Of a stretch of 64,000 nt of DNA, positions 17,774 through 27,227 are shown one piece after another. The notes below the pieces were generated by a model, which was not told the DNA's origin, did no database searches, and worked only from the letters and a program-made list of their open reading frames with translations. Origin of the DNA: Micromonospora costi (lineage in GTDB: Bacteria; Actinomycetota; Actinomycetes; Mycobacteriales; Micromonosporaceae). Both the position numbers and the translations under genes were made by a program. Positions within the stretch are counted from its first letter, which is position 1; each line of letters starts with the position of its first letter. The stretch lies in the NCBI RefSeq assembly GCF_003626655.1, contig NZ_RBAN01000005.1:124001-188000 (forward strand), read 5' to 3'.

Positions 17774-20700
17774 GCGTCGGCCTCCACTTCCTCGGCTGGG
17801 CCCGGCAGGGACTGGTGGCCGGGCACACCACCCCCGACACGCTCACCACGCCACTGCCGGCCGACGGGACGATCGAGGCCGCCGTCCGGGTCAACCAACG
17901 CCCGGAGAAGGGCGTCAAGGTCCGGCTGTACGGGCCGGGCGACGTCACCGGCATCGACCCCCGGCAGGTCATCCGCACGGATCCCGTGCCCGGGGCCACC
18001 GAGGTGGAGCCGAACCTCTTCCCGCTCATCGAGTTCGACCGGCACGACCTTCCGTGGCTGCTGACCCCGGCTGGCGCGAACGCCAACCGGCTGCGCCCGT
18101 GGCTGTGCCTCGTCGTCGTCGAGGCCGACGCGTCCTCCGTGGACTTCGACCCGGCGATGCCCCGGCCCAAGCTGACCTGCCGGCAGGGCGAGCTGCCCGA
18201 CCTGCGGGAGTCGTGGGCCTGGGCACACGCGCAGGTGCTCACCGCCCGCGACGACGAGACACTGCTCGGCGTCATCGCCGCGCAACCCGAACGAACACTG
18301 TCCCGGCTGATCTGCCCCCGCCGGCTGAAGGAGGGCACCCGGTACCGCGCCTGCCTCGTGCCGGCGTTCGAGCCGGGACGCAAGGCCGGCCTCGGCCTCC
18401 CGTTCGACGCGCGCGACGCCGGCGAGCTGCGCCCCGCCTGGCAGTACGCGCCAGGCCTGCCCACCCCGTACGAGCTGCCGGTCTACCACCACTGGGAGTT
18501 CACCACGGGGCAGGCCGGGGACTTCGAGACCCTCGTCCGGCGGCTGGCCGCCCGCGTACTGCCCCCGTCGGTGGGGCTGCGCGACATGGACGTCCGGCAC
18601 CCTGGCGGCGGCCTGCCCGACCTCCCGCCCACCGCCGTCACACGGGCACTGGGCCTCGAGGGCGCCCTGCGCGCCAGCGCCAGCCGCCCGACCCTCTGGG
18701 ACGCCGGTGAACAGGCCGAGTTCGCGCGGCGGCTGCGCCCCCTGCTCGCCGAGCGGTCCGGCCGGGTCGCCCCGCCCACGTACGGCAGCCTGCACGCCGC
18801 CGCGACCGGCCCCGACGGCCGCCCCGTCCTCCCGCCCGACGGGCAGGCCAGTTGGCTGCGCGAGCTCAACCTCGACCCCCGCCACCGGGCCGCCGCCGCC
18901 TTCGGCGCCGCCGTCGTCCGCGAGCAGCAGGAACACCTGATGGCCTCGGCCTGGACGCAGGCCGCCGAGATCGAACGGGTCAACGAGGCGTTGCGCCAGG
19001 GACGCCTCGCCCGGGAGGTCAGCGTCCGCATGTACGAGCGTCGCATCCTCGGCGGCCCCGCGACGCTCGCGGCAGGCGCCGCCATCCCCGACGACCAGTT
19101 GCTGCAAATGACCGCCGCCGCGCACCCGGACATCACCCTGACCCCGCGTGCCACCCGGACCGTGGCCGGAGCCGTGGGGGCCGAGCCCGCCGTCAACGCC
19201 GCCACCTCCGTGGCCTTCCGCCGGCTCACGCGCCCGCGCGGCCCCCTCGCCCGCCGGGTCCTCGCCGGCGAGGTGGGCGCACCGACCCCGCTCGCCCCGA
19301 TCGCGGGCGGCGTCGCCCCGGTGACCCCGCCGGTACGACCGCCGGGCGGCACCGTCCTGCTGGACGAGGTCAGTGGCGGCACGGTGCGGTGGAAGGGACT
19401 GACCCCCGCGCTGCTGGCCAAGGCGGACGCGTGGTGGTCGCCGCCCGCACCGGCGGCGCTCACGACCTCGGCCGCGCTGGTCGGCGACGAGACACCCAGC
19501 ACCGTGCTGTACGGCCCCGGCGCCGCCCTGACCGGCGACCGGATCTGGGTCGGCAGCGCCGACGGCCGGCTCTTCGAGCGTCGGCGCGAGAACGGGGCCT
19601 GGCGCTGGGTCGACCACGGCAGACCGGAGACCCCCGGCACCTGGTACCGCTACCGCGTCACCACCGCCCCCGGTGCGGCCATGTCCGGCCGCCGGGTCTT
19701 CGTCGGAGCCGAGGGGCGGCTGTTCCAGCGGTACTGGGACGGCGACCGCTGGGTGTGGATCGACCACGGTCGCCCACCCGGCACCGGCGTCGCCATGGCG
19801 CCCGGCGCCCCGATGGGCGACAACCGCGTCTGGATCACCGGCGGCAACGGGCAGCTGTACGAGCTGCGCCGCAGCGGCGACACCTGGACGTGGGTGGCGC
19901 ACGGCGCGCCGCCCAACGACTGGGTCGCGAGCGCCCCCGTGGCGGCGTTCGGCGACTCCAAGCTGTTCGTGGGATCCGGGTACGGCCGGCTCTTCGAGCG
20001 GTACCGGCAGAGCGGCGAGACGTGGGCCTGGACCGACCACGGGATGCCCTGGATCGCCCAGAGCAACACCAAGATGGAGCCCGGCGCGGACCTGCTCGGC
20101 GCCAAGCTGTTCGTCCGTATCGGGACGATGAAGGTCAAGCTGCTGGTAACCACCCTCACCCGTGGCCCGGCGGTCTTCCAGCGGCTCTGGAACGGATCCA
20201 CCTGGCAGTGGCAGGACCACGCCACACCGACCGGCGCGGTGCCGACAGGCGTGCCGGGCGCCCCCATGCAGGACCGCAAGATGTTCGTGCCGGACGAGGA
20301 CGGCAACGTCTGGGAGCTCTACTGGAACGACAGCGCCTGGGTGTGGCTGCCGCACGGCATGCCGGACAACCGGCCGGTGGCCCAAATCGCGGAGCGGCCC
20401 CTCGACGGGCAGACGTTCTTCGTCGCCACCCGCGACGGCTACCTCTACGAGCGCTTCGACACCGGCAACGGGTGGCTGTGGCGCAACCACGGTCAACCCG
20501 TCGCGGTGCAGGGCGGCCGGGGCGGCCCGAGCGACCAGCCGGTCGCCGACGCGCGGTGGGAGCCGCCGATCGGCTACCTGTCCAACCTGGTGGCGCTGCA
20601 CGTCAACGCCCCGGACGGCCCCAACCGGGCGTACCTGCGCGTGGGACGGAACCTGGACTTCGGCGGCACCGTGGCCGGCACCTGGGGAGCGCCGACGCCG

Positions 20701-22935
20701 CTCGGCTGGGGAACCGGCGCCGAGAACCAGGGCGCCGGCATCGCCATCGCCGACATCAGCGGCAACGGCCGGCCTGACCTGCTGCTCTTCTGGATCAGTG
20801 AACAGGCCGGCCCCAACACCGGCCACTACCAGATCGGCTGGGACATCGACGCCAACGGCGTACCGACCGCCGGCTGGAGCGACGTCAAGGGTCTCCCGGA
20901 ACCCATCGCCGATCAGATCCAGGGCGCCGACGTCACGCTCGCCGACATCGACGGCGACGGACGGCCCGAGCTGGTCCTCGCGTACGTCACCGGTGGGCAG
21001 AACCGGATCTACTACCGCGTCGGATGGTCGTTGTCGACGGCCGGCGTGGTGTCGCGGGGCTGGAGCCCGTCGATGGAGGTGCCCGGCGACCCCGGCACGG
21101 TCGACGGCGTCGGCGTGGCGGTCGCCGACCTCACCGGCGACCGGAAGCCGGACCTGCTGGTCTTCACCATCGAGGACGCGGGTGGCCCCAATCGCGGCGT
21201 CTACCGGATCGGCCGCAGCCTCAACGCCCGCGGCAACGTCGTCGGCGGGTGGGCCGGCCCGCACCTGGTCGGCGGCGAGCCCTTCGGCAGCGCCGACAGC
21301 GGCGCCGGCGTCGCGGTCGTCGACGTGAACGGCAACGGCACCCCCGACCTGGTCATCTTCCACGTCGAGGACCGTCCCGGGGAGAACGTCGGCTGGTACC
21401 GCGTGGGCTGGGACCTGGGCACCACCGGCACGACGGCCCGGTGGAGCCCGAACCGCCCGGTGCCCGGCTGGTACGGCGCCAACGGCCAGGGTGCCGCGCT
21501 CGCCGTCGCGGACATCGACCCCGCGCTGCTGGACACGCGCAACCGCACGGGCAACAACTTCCGGACCGCCGCCTCCCGTCACCAGGGGCACCTGGTGGCA
21601 CAGCAGAAGCTGGTCCCGCCGCCGGCCGAACCGGTGAACGTGCCGCTGGCCCCGCTGGCGCAGCGGGTACGGGAGGCCATCGACCCGGCCGGGCACGTCG
21701 AGGCCCGGGTGTCCGCGCGTGTCACCGTGCCCGGCGGATCCCTCGACGCCACGCCCGGCGACACCCTGCGGCCGCTGATCACCGCCCCGCGCTTCCCCCA
21801 GCCGATGTACGAACTGCTCCGGGACATGTCCCAGGACCTGCTGCTGCCCGGCGTCGAGCAGGTCCCGGCGGAGACCGTGACCCTGCTGCGCGGCAACCCC
21901 GCCTTCATCGAGTCCTTCATGGTCGGACTCAACCACGAGATGAGCCGTGAGCTGGCCTGGCGGGAATTCCCGGCCGACCGTCGCGCCACGTACTTCCGCC
22001 AGTTCTGGGACGTCCGTGACAGCGGCGGCGGTGGACTGCCTCTGACCGACGTGCCGCCGATCGCCGAGTGGCACGCGGACCAGGCGCTGGGGCGCAACGC
22101 CACGGCCGTCGGCGGCGCCGACATGCTGGTGCTGCTGCTCCGCGGCGAGCTGCTGCGCCGCTACCCGACCGCGACGATCTACGCCCGCCGCGCCCGCTGG
22201 GCCGACGCCGCCCACACCCGGCGCGACCTGGCCGACGAGGAACGCCGTCCCCTCTTCCGGGGCACCATGCGGCCCGACCTCACCTTCTTCGGCTTCGGCC
22301 TCACCGTCTCCGACGCGCGCGGCACCGGCGACGACCCCGGCTGGTTCTTCGTCATCCAGGAGCAGCCCACCGCGCCCCGCTTCGGCCTCGACGAGCTGCC
22401 GGAGCCGCCCCGACCACCGGGACACGGAACCCGACCGGCGAGCTGGGCGGACCTGCACTGGGGGCAGATGGCGGCCAACCGCGCTGGGTACGACGCCCTC
22501 ACCCACGCGCCCGTCGCCGCACCCTTCGGCGGGTTGCGCATCGGCGCGCTCACCTGGGCGCAGACGTCCGCCCACCTGGCGCACATCACGCTGCAGCGGC
22601 CCATGCAGGTGGCCATCCACGCCACCGACATGCTTCCCGCGGTCCAGGACGGCAACCGCGTGACGCACGTGGCCCGGGCCAACGGCGGCTCCGGCGCGAT
22701 CGTCGCCCTGGGCGGCGTCGGTCCCGAGGGCAACCGGTGGCGGATGACCGAGGCGGAGGTCATCGCCGCGCTCCGCCGCGGCGAGCCGTTCCACGTCGAG
22801 GAGCCCGCCGGCGACCGCGTACGGCTCATCGTCTCCCGCACCCACGCGGGGCGGCCATACGCCAAGACCGAGGCCGACGGCGACGAACCCAACAACCTGT
22901 TGGCCCTGCCCCACCTGCCCGAGGAGCAGCGATGA
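17770..22935 (+). CDS. 1721-aa protein with seven-blade propeller repeats and FG-GAP-like repeats
   Basis: Start ATG 17770 overlaps the upstream stop. Domain order: (1) residues 1-~590, a unique N-terminal region starting MSVGLHFLGWARQGLVAG; (2) residues ~590-920, seven repeats centred on WxWxxHxxP at W611, W661, W706, W752, W812, W857 and W902, the count and spacing expected of a seven-bladed propeller lectin like the Photorhabdus PLL family; (3) residues ~940-1260, five FG-GAP/VCBS-like repeats with D-x-[DSNT]-G-[DN]-G at 995, 1059, 1120 and 1185 and a degenerate one at 1248, likely calcium-binding; (4) a C-terminal region with LNHEMSRELAWREF and RPDLTFFGFGLT. No signal peptide despite adhesin-like domains. 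Probably a binding or structural component of the unknown system. Confidence 0.75.
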   Translation: MSVGLHFLGWARQGLVAGHTTPDTLTTPLPADGTIEAAVRVNQRPEKGVKVRLYGPGDVTGIDPRQVIRTDPVPGATEVEPNLFPLIEFDRHDLPWLLTPAGANANRLRPWLCLVVVEADASSVDFDPAMPRPKLTCRQGELPDLRESWAWAHAQVLTARDDETLLGVIAAQPERTLSRLICPRRLKEGTRYRACLVPAFEPGRKAGLGLPFDARDAGELRPAWQYAPGLPTPYELPVYHHWEFTTGQAGDFETLVRRLAARVLPPSVGLRDMDVRHPGGGLPDLPPTAVTRALGLEGALRASASRPTLWDAGEQAEFARRLRPLLAERSGRVAPPTYGSLHAAATGPDGRPVLPPDGQASWLRELNLDPRHRAAAAFGAAVVREQQEHLMASAWTQAAEIERVNEALRQGRLAREVSVRMYERRILGGPATLAAGAAIPDDQLLQMTAAAHPDITLTPRATRTVAGAVGAEPAVNAATSVAFRRLTRPRGPLARRVLAGEVGAPTPLAPIAGGVAPVTPPVRPPGGTVLLDEVSGGTVRWKGLTPALLAKADAWWSPPAPAALTTSAALVGDETPSTVLYGPGAALTGDRIWVGSADGRLFERRRENGAWRWVDHGRPETPGTWYRYRVTTAPGAAMSGRRVFVGAEGRLFQRYWDGDRWVWIDHGRPPGTGVAMAPGAPMGDNRVWITGGNGQLYELRRSGDTWTWVAHGAPPNDWVASAPVAAFGDSKLFVGSGYGRLFERYRQSGETWAWTDHGMPWIAQSNTKMEPGADLLGAKLFVRIGTMKVKLLVTTLTRGPAVFQRLWNGSTWQWQDHATPTGAVPTGVPGAPMQDRKMFVPDEDGNVWELYWNDSAWVWLPHGMPDNRPVAQIAERPLDGQTFFVATRDGYLYERFDTGNGWLWRNHGQPVAVQGGRGGPSDQPVADARWEPPIGYLSNLVALHVNAPDGPNRAYLRVGRNLDFGGTVAGTWGAPTPLGWGTGAENQGAGIAIADISGNGRPDLLLFWISEQAGPNTGHYQIGWDIDANGVPTAGWSDVKGLPEPIADQIQGADVTLADIDGDGRPELVLAYVTGGQNRIYYRVGWSLSTAGVVSRGWSPSMEVPGDPGTVDGVGVAVADLTGDRKPDLLVFTIEDAGGPNRGVYRIGRSLNARGNVVGGWAGPHLVGGEPFGSADSGAGVAVVDVNGNGTPDLVIFHVEDRPGENVGWYRVGWDLGTTGTTARWSPNRPVPGWYGANGQGAALAVADIDPALLDTRNRTGNNFRTAASRHQGHLVAQQKLVPPPAEPVNVPLAPLAQRVREAIDPAGHVEARVSARVTVPGGSLDATPGDTLRPLITAPRFPQPMYELLRDMSQDLLLPGVEQVPAETVTLLRGNPAFIESFMVGLNHEMSRELAWREFPADRRATYFRQFWDVRDSGGGGLPLTDVPPIAEWHADQALGRNATAVGGADMLVLLLRGELLRRYPTATIYARRARWADAAHTRRDLADEERRPLFRGTMRPDLTFFGFGLTVSDARGTGDDPGWFFVIQEQPTAPRFGLDELPEPPRPPGHGTRPASWADLHWGQMAANRAGYDALTHAPVAAPFGGLRIGALTWAQTSAHLAHITLQRPMQVAIHATDMLPAVQDGNRVTHVARANGGSGAIVALGGVGPEGNRWRMTEAEVIAALRRGEPFHVEEPAGDRVRLIVSRTHAGRPYAKTEADGDEPNNLLALPHLPEEQR
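19546..20510 (+). repeat. Seven WxWxxHxxP repeats (predicted seven-bladed beta-propeller)
   Basis: Codon positions of the first Trp: 19600, 19750, 19885, 20023, 20203, 20338 and 20473. Spacings are 50, 45, 46, 60, 45 and 45 residues. Between them recur (K/R)(L/V)FVG...GRLFER(Y/R). The periodicity is seen directly; propeller geometry and glycan binding follow from resemblance to PLL-type lectins. Confidence 0.7.
20575..21530 (+). repeat. FG-GAP/VCBS-like repeats
   Basis: Repeats of 61-65 residues, each with a hydrophobic-AD-[IL]-x-G-[ND]-G-x-P-[DE]-L loop and a Y-R-[IV]-G-[WR] strand. The acidic loops at codons starting 20752, 20944, 21127 and 21322 match integrin-type calcium loops; the last (21511) has lost the loop glycines. 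Confidence 0.7.
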
Positions 22936-25900
22936 CGACCTGGACGCTCGGAGCGGACCATCCGCTGGCCCTGTTCCCGGTCCGGGTAGAGACCCGGTTC
23001 GTCGGGACGGACCTCCGCGTGCGCATCTACCCGGGCGACTTCCACGTCGACACCCACGAGCCGGAGCTGACCGGCACGGAGCGCGACTGGGGCCGCCGCT
23101 ACTGGGCCGAACTGGCCGCGGCCACCACCGCCGCCGCGGCGCAGGCGGCCTGGGACCGCCTGGTCGCCGGGTTCGGGCCGGAGCGGGCCGCGTGGGTCGC
23201 CCGGCAGCTCGAACCCACCTCGACACAGCCCGTCCCCGAGCCGCCCAGCCGCCCCGCCGCCTGGAGCCGCGCCCCCGTGGCCACCGGCCTGCCGACCCGC
23301 TGGCACGTCACCGCGCTGATCCCGGGGCAGGCGCCCGTGACCCGCATCTCCGCCGAGGTGGCTCGCCCGCTCCAGGTCGGCCCGTCGCCCACCCCGCCGC
23401 CGGCCGGCGGCCCGGCCGGACCCGTCGAACCCGGGCTGCTCTGGCTCACCGACTACCAGACGGCCGTGGACGCGGGCATGGCCGTCACCCTCCCCGTCGG
23501 CGCGGCCCAGCAGGTGACCCGGCTGCTGGTGTTCGGCGTCCGGGAGAACGTGACCGCCGGGCAGGGCGCCGACCTGCTCGGAAAGATGCTCGACGCCCAG
23601 TACTACACCGGCGGCCTCGGCTTCGTGCCGCACGGCACCCCGACGAACAACACCGACACCGCGACGTCCGGCTACAGCCGCCAGGATCCCGCGTACCGGT
23701 CGGCGTACCGGTTCGTGGCCGGGCGGGGCCGCCAGGCCGCCGCCGCCGGCAGCAACGCCGCCGCCACCGCCCGCGCCCTCGGGCTGCGCGCCGACGCCGT
23801 CGCCGCCACGGAACCCCTTCCCGCCGGCCGTTCCCTGCTGATCTCCCGCGGCGCCGACCGCCTCGAGGAGACCGCCGCCCGGGCGATGAACACCGCCCTG
23901 TGGGGCGCCACCTGGGGTTACCACCTGTGGCAAATCATGGCCCCGGTGCTGGGCGACGACGACATCCGGTACGGCCGGCAGCACTTCCTCGACCACGTCC
24001 GCGCCGGTGGGCCGCTGCCGGCGCTGCGCGCCGGCCGCCAGCCGTACGGTCTGCTGCCCGTCACCGCCCTCGCGCAGTGGGCGCCCCGCGAGGCCACCGG
24101 CGCCCCCGCCGCCCGTGACCAGGCCCTGCTGGACCTGCTCCGGCAACTCCAGAGCACCGTCTGGCGGCCCGCGGCCGCCCGGCTGCCCGCACTCGACGGC
24201 ACGGAGACCGCCGTCGCGCCCGACGACCGGCAGAAACTGCTCGTGCAGATCCTCGGCATGGCGCCGGTGACCCGGCAGTTCCGCGCCCGCCCGGTGCTCG
24301 GCCCCGAGTACGTCGAGAATCTGTGGCGGTTCATGCGGCTGCAGCTTCCCGACACGTTTCCGGAGAACCAGAGCGGGCGTGCGCGGGCGCTGCTGGAACG
24401 CCTCGGCCGGTCCACCTGGCGGCCGCGCGGCGCCGGCATGGTCTACGGCAACGACTCCTTCCCGCTCACGGCGCCCCTGGTCCTCGCGGGGCACGCCGAC
24501 GGCGTCGTGGCGTACCTCGACCTCCTGCGTGCGGGCACCCCCTACCGGGACCTGGTGAACCTCCCCGACTTCACGGTCGGCGGGGCGCGCACGCCCCTGC
24601 TGTACCGGCTGCTGCGCCACGCCCTGCTCACCGAGCTGTCCCTGGCCGCCGCCCGGATTCTGCGCCGGCAGGGCAACCTGCCGGCCGGCGCCGACGCCGA
24701 GCCGGAACTGGTCGACATCCGGCCCGACATCACCACCCCGACCGCCTGGCGCCGCCTCGACGCACCCGCGCCCGGTGGCGGCACCCTGGGCGCGTACCTG
24801 CTGCGCCCCGAGTCGGCGACCGACGTCGACGGGCAGGAGGTGCACCAGGTCCGCGCCGCCCTGGGCGTGCTCCGCGACGTCCCGGTCGACGGGCTCGAAC
24901 GGCTGCTGGGGGAGACCCTCGACCTCGCCTCGCACCGCCTCGACGCGTGGCTGACCTCCTACGCCACCAAGCGCCTGGCCTGGCTGCGCGCCCGGAACCC
25001 GAACGGCGTGCACGTCGGCGCGTACGGCTGGGTGGAGAACCTGCGCCGCCGGGGCGGCGCGTCCGGCCTCGGCGGCCAGGCCGAGCCGGTCGTCGACCCA
25101 GACAGCGTCGGCTTCGTGCACGCGCCGTCGCTGCCGCAGGCCGTCACCGCCGCGGTGCTGCGCAGCGGCTACCGTACCCACGCCGGCGCCGCGGGCGGGC
25201 CCAACCCGCTGGCCGTCGACCTGTCCTCCGACCGGGTACGGCTGGCGACCTGGCTGCTCGACGGCATCCGCCAGGGGCAGGACCTGGCCGCCCTGCTCGG
25301 CTACCGGTTCGAGCGCGGTCTGCACGACGACCCCGGCACGGTGCCGCTGGACGCCTACATCGCCCGCTTCCGGCAGCTCGCGCCGATCCGTCTCACCCGC
25401 GTCGACGCGGACCGCGGCCCGACGGAGGTCGTGGCGGCGCACGACGTCGTCGACGGTCTCGAACTGCATCGCCTCTGGAAGGCCGGCCGGATCGACTGGA
25501 ACGGCGACCCCGAGCTGCCCGACGTGGGCAGCGGCGACCACCGCCGACTGCTCGCCGTGCTGGCCGCGCTCGACGACGCGGTGGACGCCCTCAGCGACGC
25601 GCTGCTGGCCGAGAGCGTGCACCACGCCGTCCAGGGCAACCCGATGCGGGCCGGCGCCACGCTGGACGCGGCCAGCCGCGGCGAGGCTCCGCCCCCGGAG
25701 CTGGAGGTGGTCCGCACCCCACGTTCCGGCGTGGCGGTCACCCACCGGCTGCTGGTCGCGATGCGCCCGCAGGCCGCCCCGCCGGACGACTGGCCCGTGG
25801 ACGCCCGGCAGGTCCGGGCCGCCGCCGAGCCGGCCGTCAACGCCTGGGCCGCGTCCCTGCTCAGCCCTCCCGCCGGGGTGCGCGTGGGCGTGCGCTGGCA

Positions 25901-27224
25901 GCATCCCGGCACCGGCGACGTGCTCGCCCGCACCGAGACCACCCTCGACCGCCTGCGCCTGTCGCCGCTGGACTACCTGCACCTGCCCGAGCAGGACGAC
26001 ACCGCCGCGCAGTCCGAACTGGAGCTTCGCCTCGCCCGCAGCCTGGGGCAACCCCCGGACGGCGTGCCCGCCGACGCGGTGCTGCGACTGGACTTCGGGC
26101 GGCCGCCGCACTGGGAGGCGCACGTCCTGAGCGTGGCCGAGTTCCTGGAGACCGTCCGCGCGCTCCGGCAGGTCATCCGCTCCGCGCGCCCCCTGAACGC
26201 CGCCGACCTGCAGGACCCGTCCAACCCCACGCCCGCCGTCCTCGACGAGGAGGACCTGCGGGCCCGCGCGACGTCGGCGGCCACCGCGTTGGCCGCGGTC
26301 GCCACGCGGCTCGCCGCGGAGTCGACCGCCGACCAGGAGGAGGGGTTGCTGCGTGCCGCGTCCTTCGGCGTGCAGGGCGCACTTCCACCGCCGGGCCCGG
26401 TGAGCGGGCCGGCCCTGACGGCGCAGGTGGGCGCCGTCCGGGACGAGGTCTCCCGGAGGCTCGCCGCCGAGGCGGACCTGCGCGCCGGGTTCGACCGCGC
26501 CGCCGCCGACCCGCAGCAGCGCCGCGACCACGACCTCGACCGGCTCCGTGCCGTCCTCGGGCCGGACTTCACCGCCGTGGCGACGTTCCGCCTCGCCGAC
26601 CCCGCGCCGCTCACCGAAGCGTTGCGCGTCACCGACGCCCCGGACGACCAGCCCCTCGCCACCGAGGACTGGCTCGCCCGCGCCGCCACCGTGCGTCCCG
26701 GCGCGGAGCGGCTCGCGACCGCGCTCACCTACGCCGAGGCCGCGGGTCGCGGCGGCACCGGCCGGCTCGTCGCGGCGCAGTTCCGGCAGGACGACGACGA
26801 GCCGTGGGTCGGCCTGAATCCGCCACCAGCCCTGCCCGGCGGCAGCCGGGTGTCCCTCGTCCTGCACCTGTCCGCCCCGCTCGACACGGCCGGGCCGGTC
26901 GCCGGCCTCGCCGTCGACGACTGGGTGGAGATCCTTCCCGGCGCCACGGAGACCACCGGCGTCGCCTTCAACGTCGACGCGCCGTCGGCGGCGGCCCCGC
27001 AGGCCGTCCTGCTCGCCGTGTCGCCCGACGCCCGGCCGGCGTGGTCGTCCGAGCTGGTCCAGGACATCCTCGACGAGACCCGGGACCTGGCCCGGCTGCG
27101 CGCGGTCGACCTCGACGTACTCGGCGACGTGGGGCAGTTCCTGCCCGCCCTGTACGTCGCCGACAACCAGGGCGACGAGGCGGTCTCGACCGACTTCTCC
27201 CGCGGCGAGCCGGCAAGGAGCTGA
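22932..27224 (+). CDS. 1430-aa conserved-looking protein of unknown function
   Basis: ATG 22932 overlaps the stop of the upstream gene by 4 bp. Begins with HPLALFPVRVETRF, rich in Arg/Glu strands, then a largely helical body with long Ala/Leu/Arg stretches. Notable internal motifs: RAGRQPYGLLPVTALAQW, RAGTPYRDLVNLPDF, PEYVENLWRFMRLQ and a C-terminal beta-rich part (SRVSLVLHLSAPL, DDWVEILPG). No signal peptide, membrane helix or known catalytic motif. Size, position and coupling suggest a scaffold or shell component of the five-gene system (inference). Not recognised as a characterised family. Confidence 0.6.
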   Translation: MTTWTLGADHPLALFPVRVETRFVGTDLRVRIYPGDFHVDTHEPELTGTERDWGRRYWAELAAATTAAAAQAAWDRLVAGFGPERAAWVARQLEPTSTQPVPEPPSRPAAWSRAPVATGLPTRWHVTALIPGQAPVTRISAEVARPLQVGPSPTPPPAGGPAGPVEPGLLWLTDYQTAVDAGMAVTLPVGAAQQVTRLLVFGVRENVTAGQGADLLGKMLDAQYYTGGLGFVPHGTPTNNTDTATSGYSRQDPAYRSAYRFVAGRGRQAAAAGSNAAATARALGLRADAVAATEPLPAGRSLLISRGADRLEETAARAMNTALWGATWGYHLWQIMAPVLGDDDIRYGRQHFLDHVRAGGPLPALRAGRQPYGLLPVTALAQWAPREATGAPAARDQALLDLLRQLQSTVWRPAAARLPALDGTETAVAPDDRQKLLVQILGMAPVTRQFRARPVLGPEYVENLWRFMRLQLPDTFPENQSGRARALLERLGRSTWRPRGAGMVYGNDSFPLTAPLVLAGHADGVVAYLDLLRAGTPYRDLVNLPDFTVGGARTPLLYRLLRHALLTELSLAAARILRRQGNLPAGADAEPELVDIRPDITTPTAWRRLDAPAPGGGTLGAYLLRPESATDVDGQEVHQVRAALGVLRDVPVDGLERLLGETLDLASHRLDAWLTSYATKRLAWLRARNPNGVHVGAYGWVENLRRRGGASGLGGQAEPVVDPDSVGFVHAPSLPQAVTAAVLRSGYRTHAGAAGGPNPLAVDLSSDRVRLATWLLDGIRQGQDLAALLGYRFERGLHDDPGTVPLDAYIARFRQLAPIRLTRVDADRGPTEVVAAHDVVDGLELHRLWKAGRIDWNGDPELPDVGSGDHRRLLAVLAALDDAVDALSDALLAESVHHAVQGNPMRAGATLDAASRGEAPPPELEVVRTPRSGVAVTHRLLVAMRPQAAPPDDWPVDARQVRAAAEPAVNAWAASLLSPPAGVRVGVRWQHPGTGDVLARTETTLDRLRLSPLDYLHLPEQDDTAAQSELELRLARSLGQPPDGVPADAVLRLDFGRPPHWEAHVLSVAEFLETVRALRQVIRSARPLNAADLQDPSNPTPAVLDEEDLRARATSAATALAAVATRLAAESTADQEEGLLRAASFGVQGALPPPGPVSGPALTAQVGAVRDEVSRRLAAEADLRAGFDRAAADPQQRRDHDLDRLRAVLGPDFTAVATFRLADPAPLTEALRVTDAPDDQPLATEDWLARAATVRPGAERLATALTYAEAAGRGGTGRLVAAQFRQDDDEPWVGLNPPPALPGGSRVSLVLHLSAPLDTAGPVAGLAVDDWVEILPGATETTGVAFNVDAPSAAAPQAVLLAVSPDARPAWSSELVQDILDETRDLARLRAVDLDVLGDVGQFLPALYVADNQGDEAVSTDFSRGEPARS

Positions 27225-27227
27225 CGC

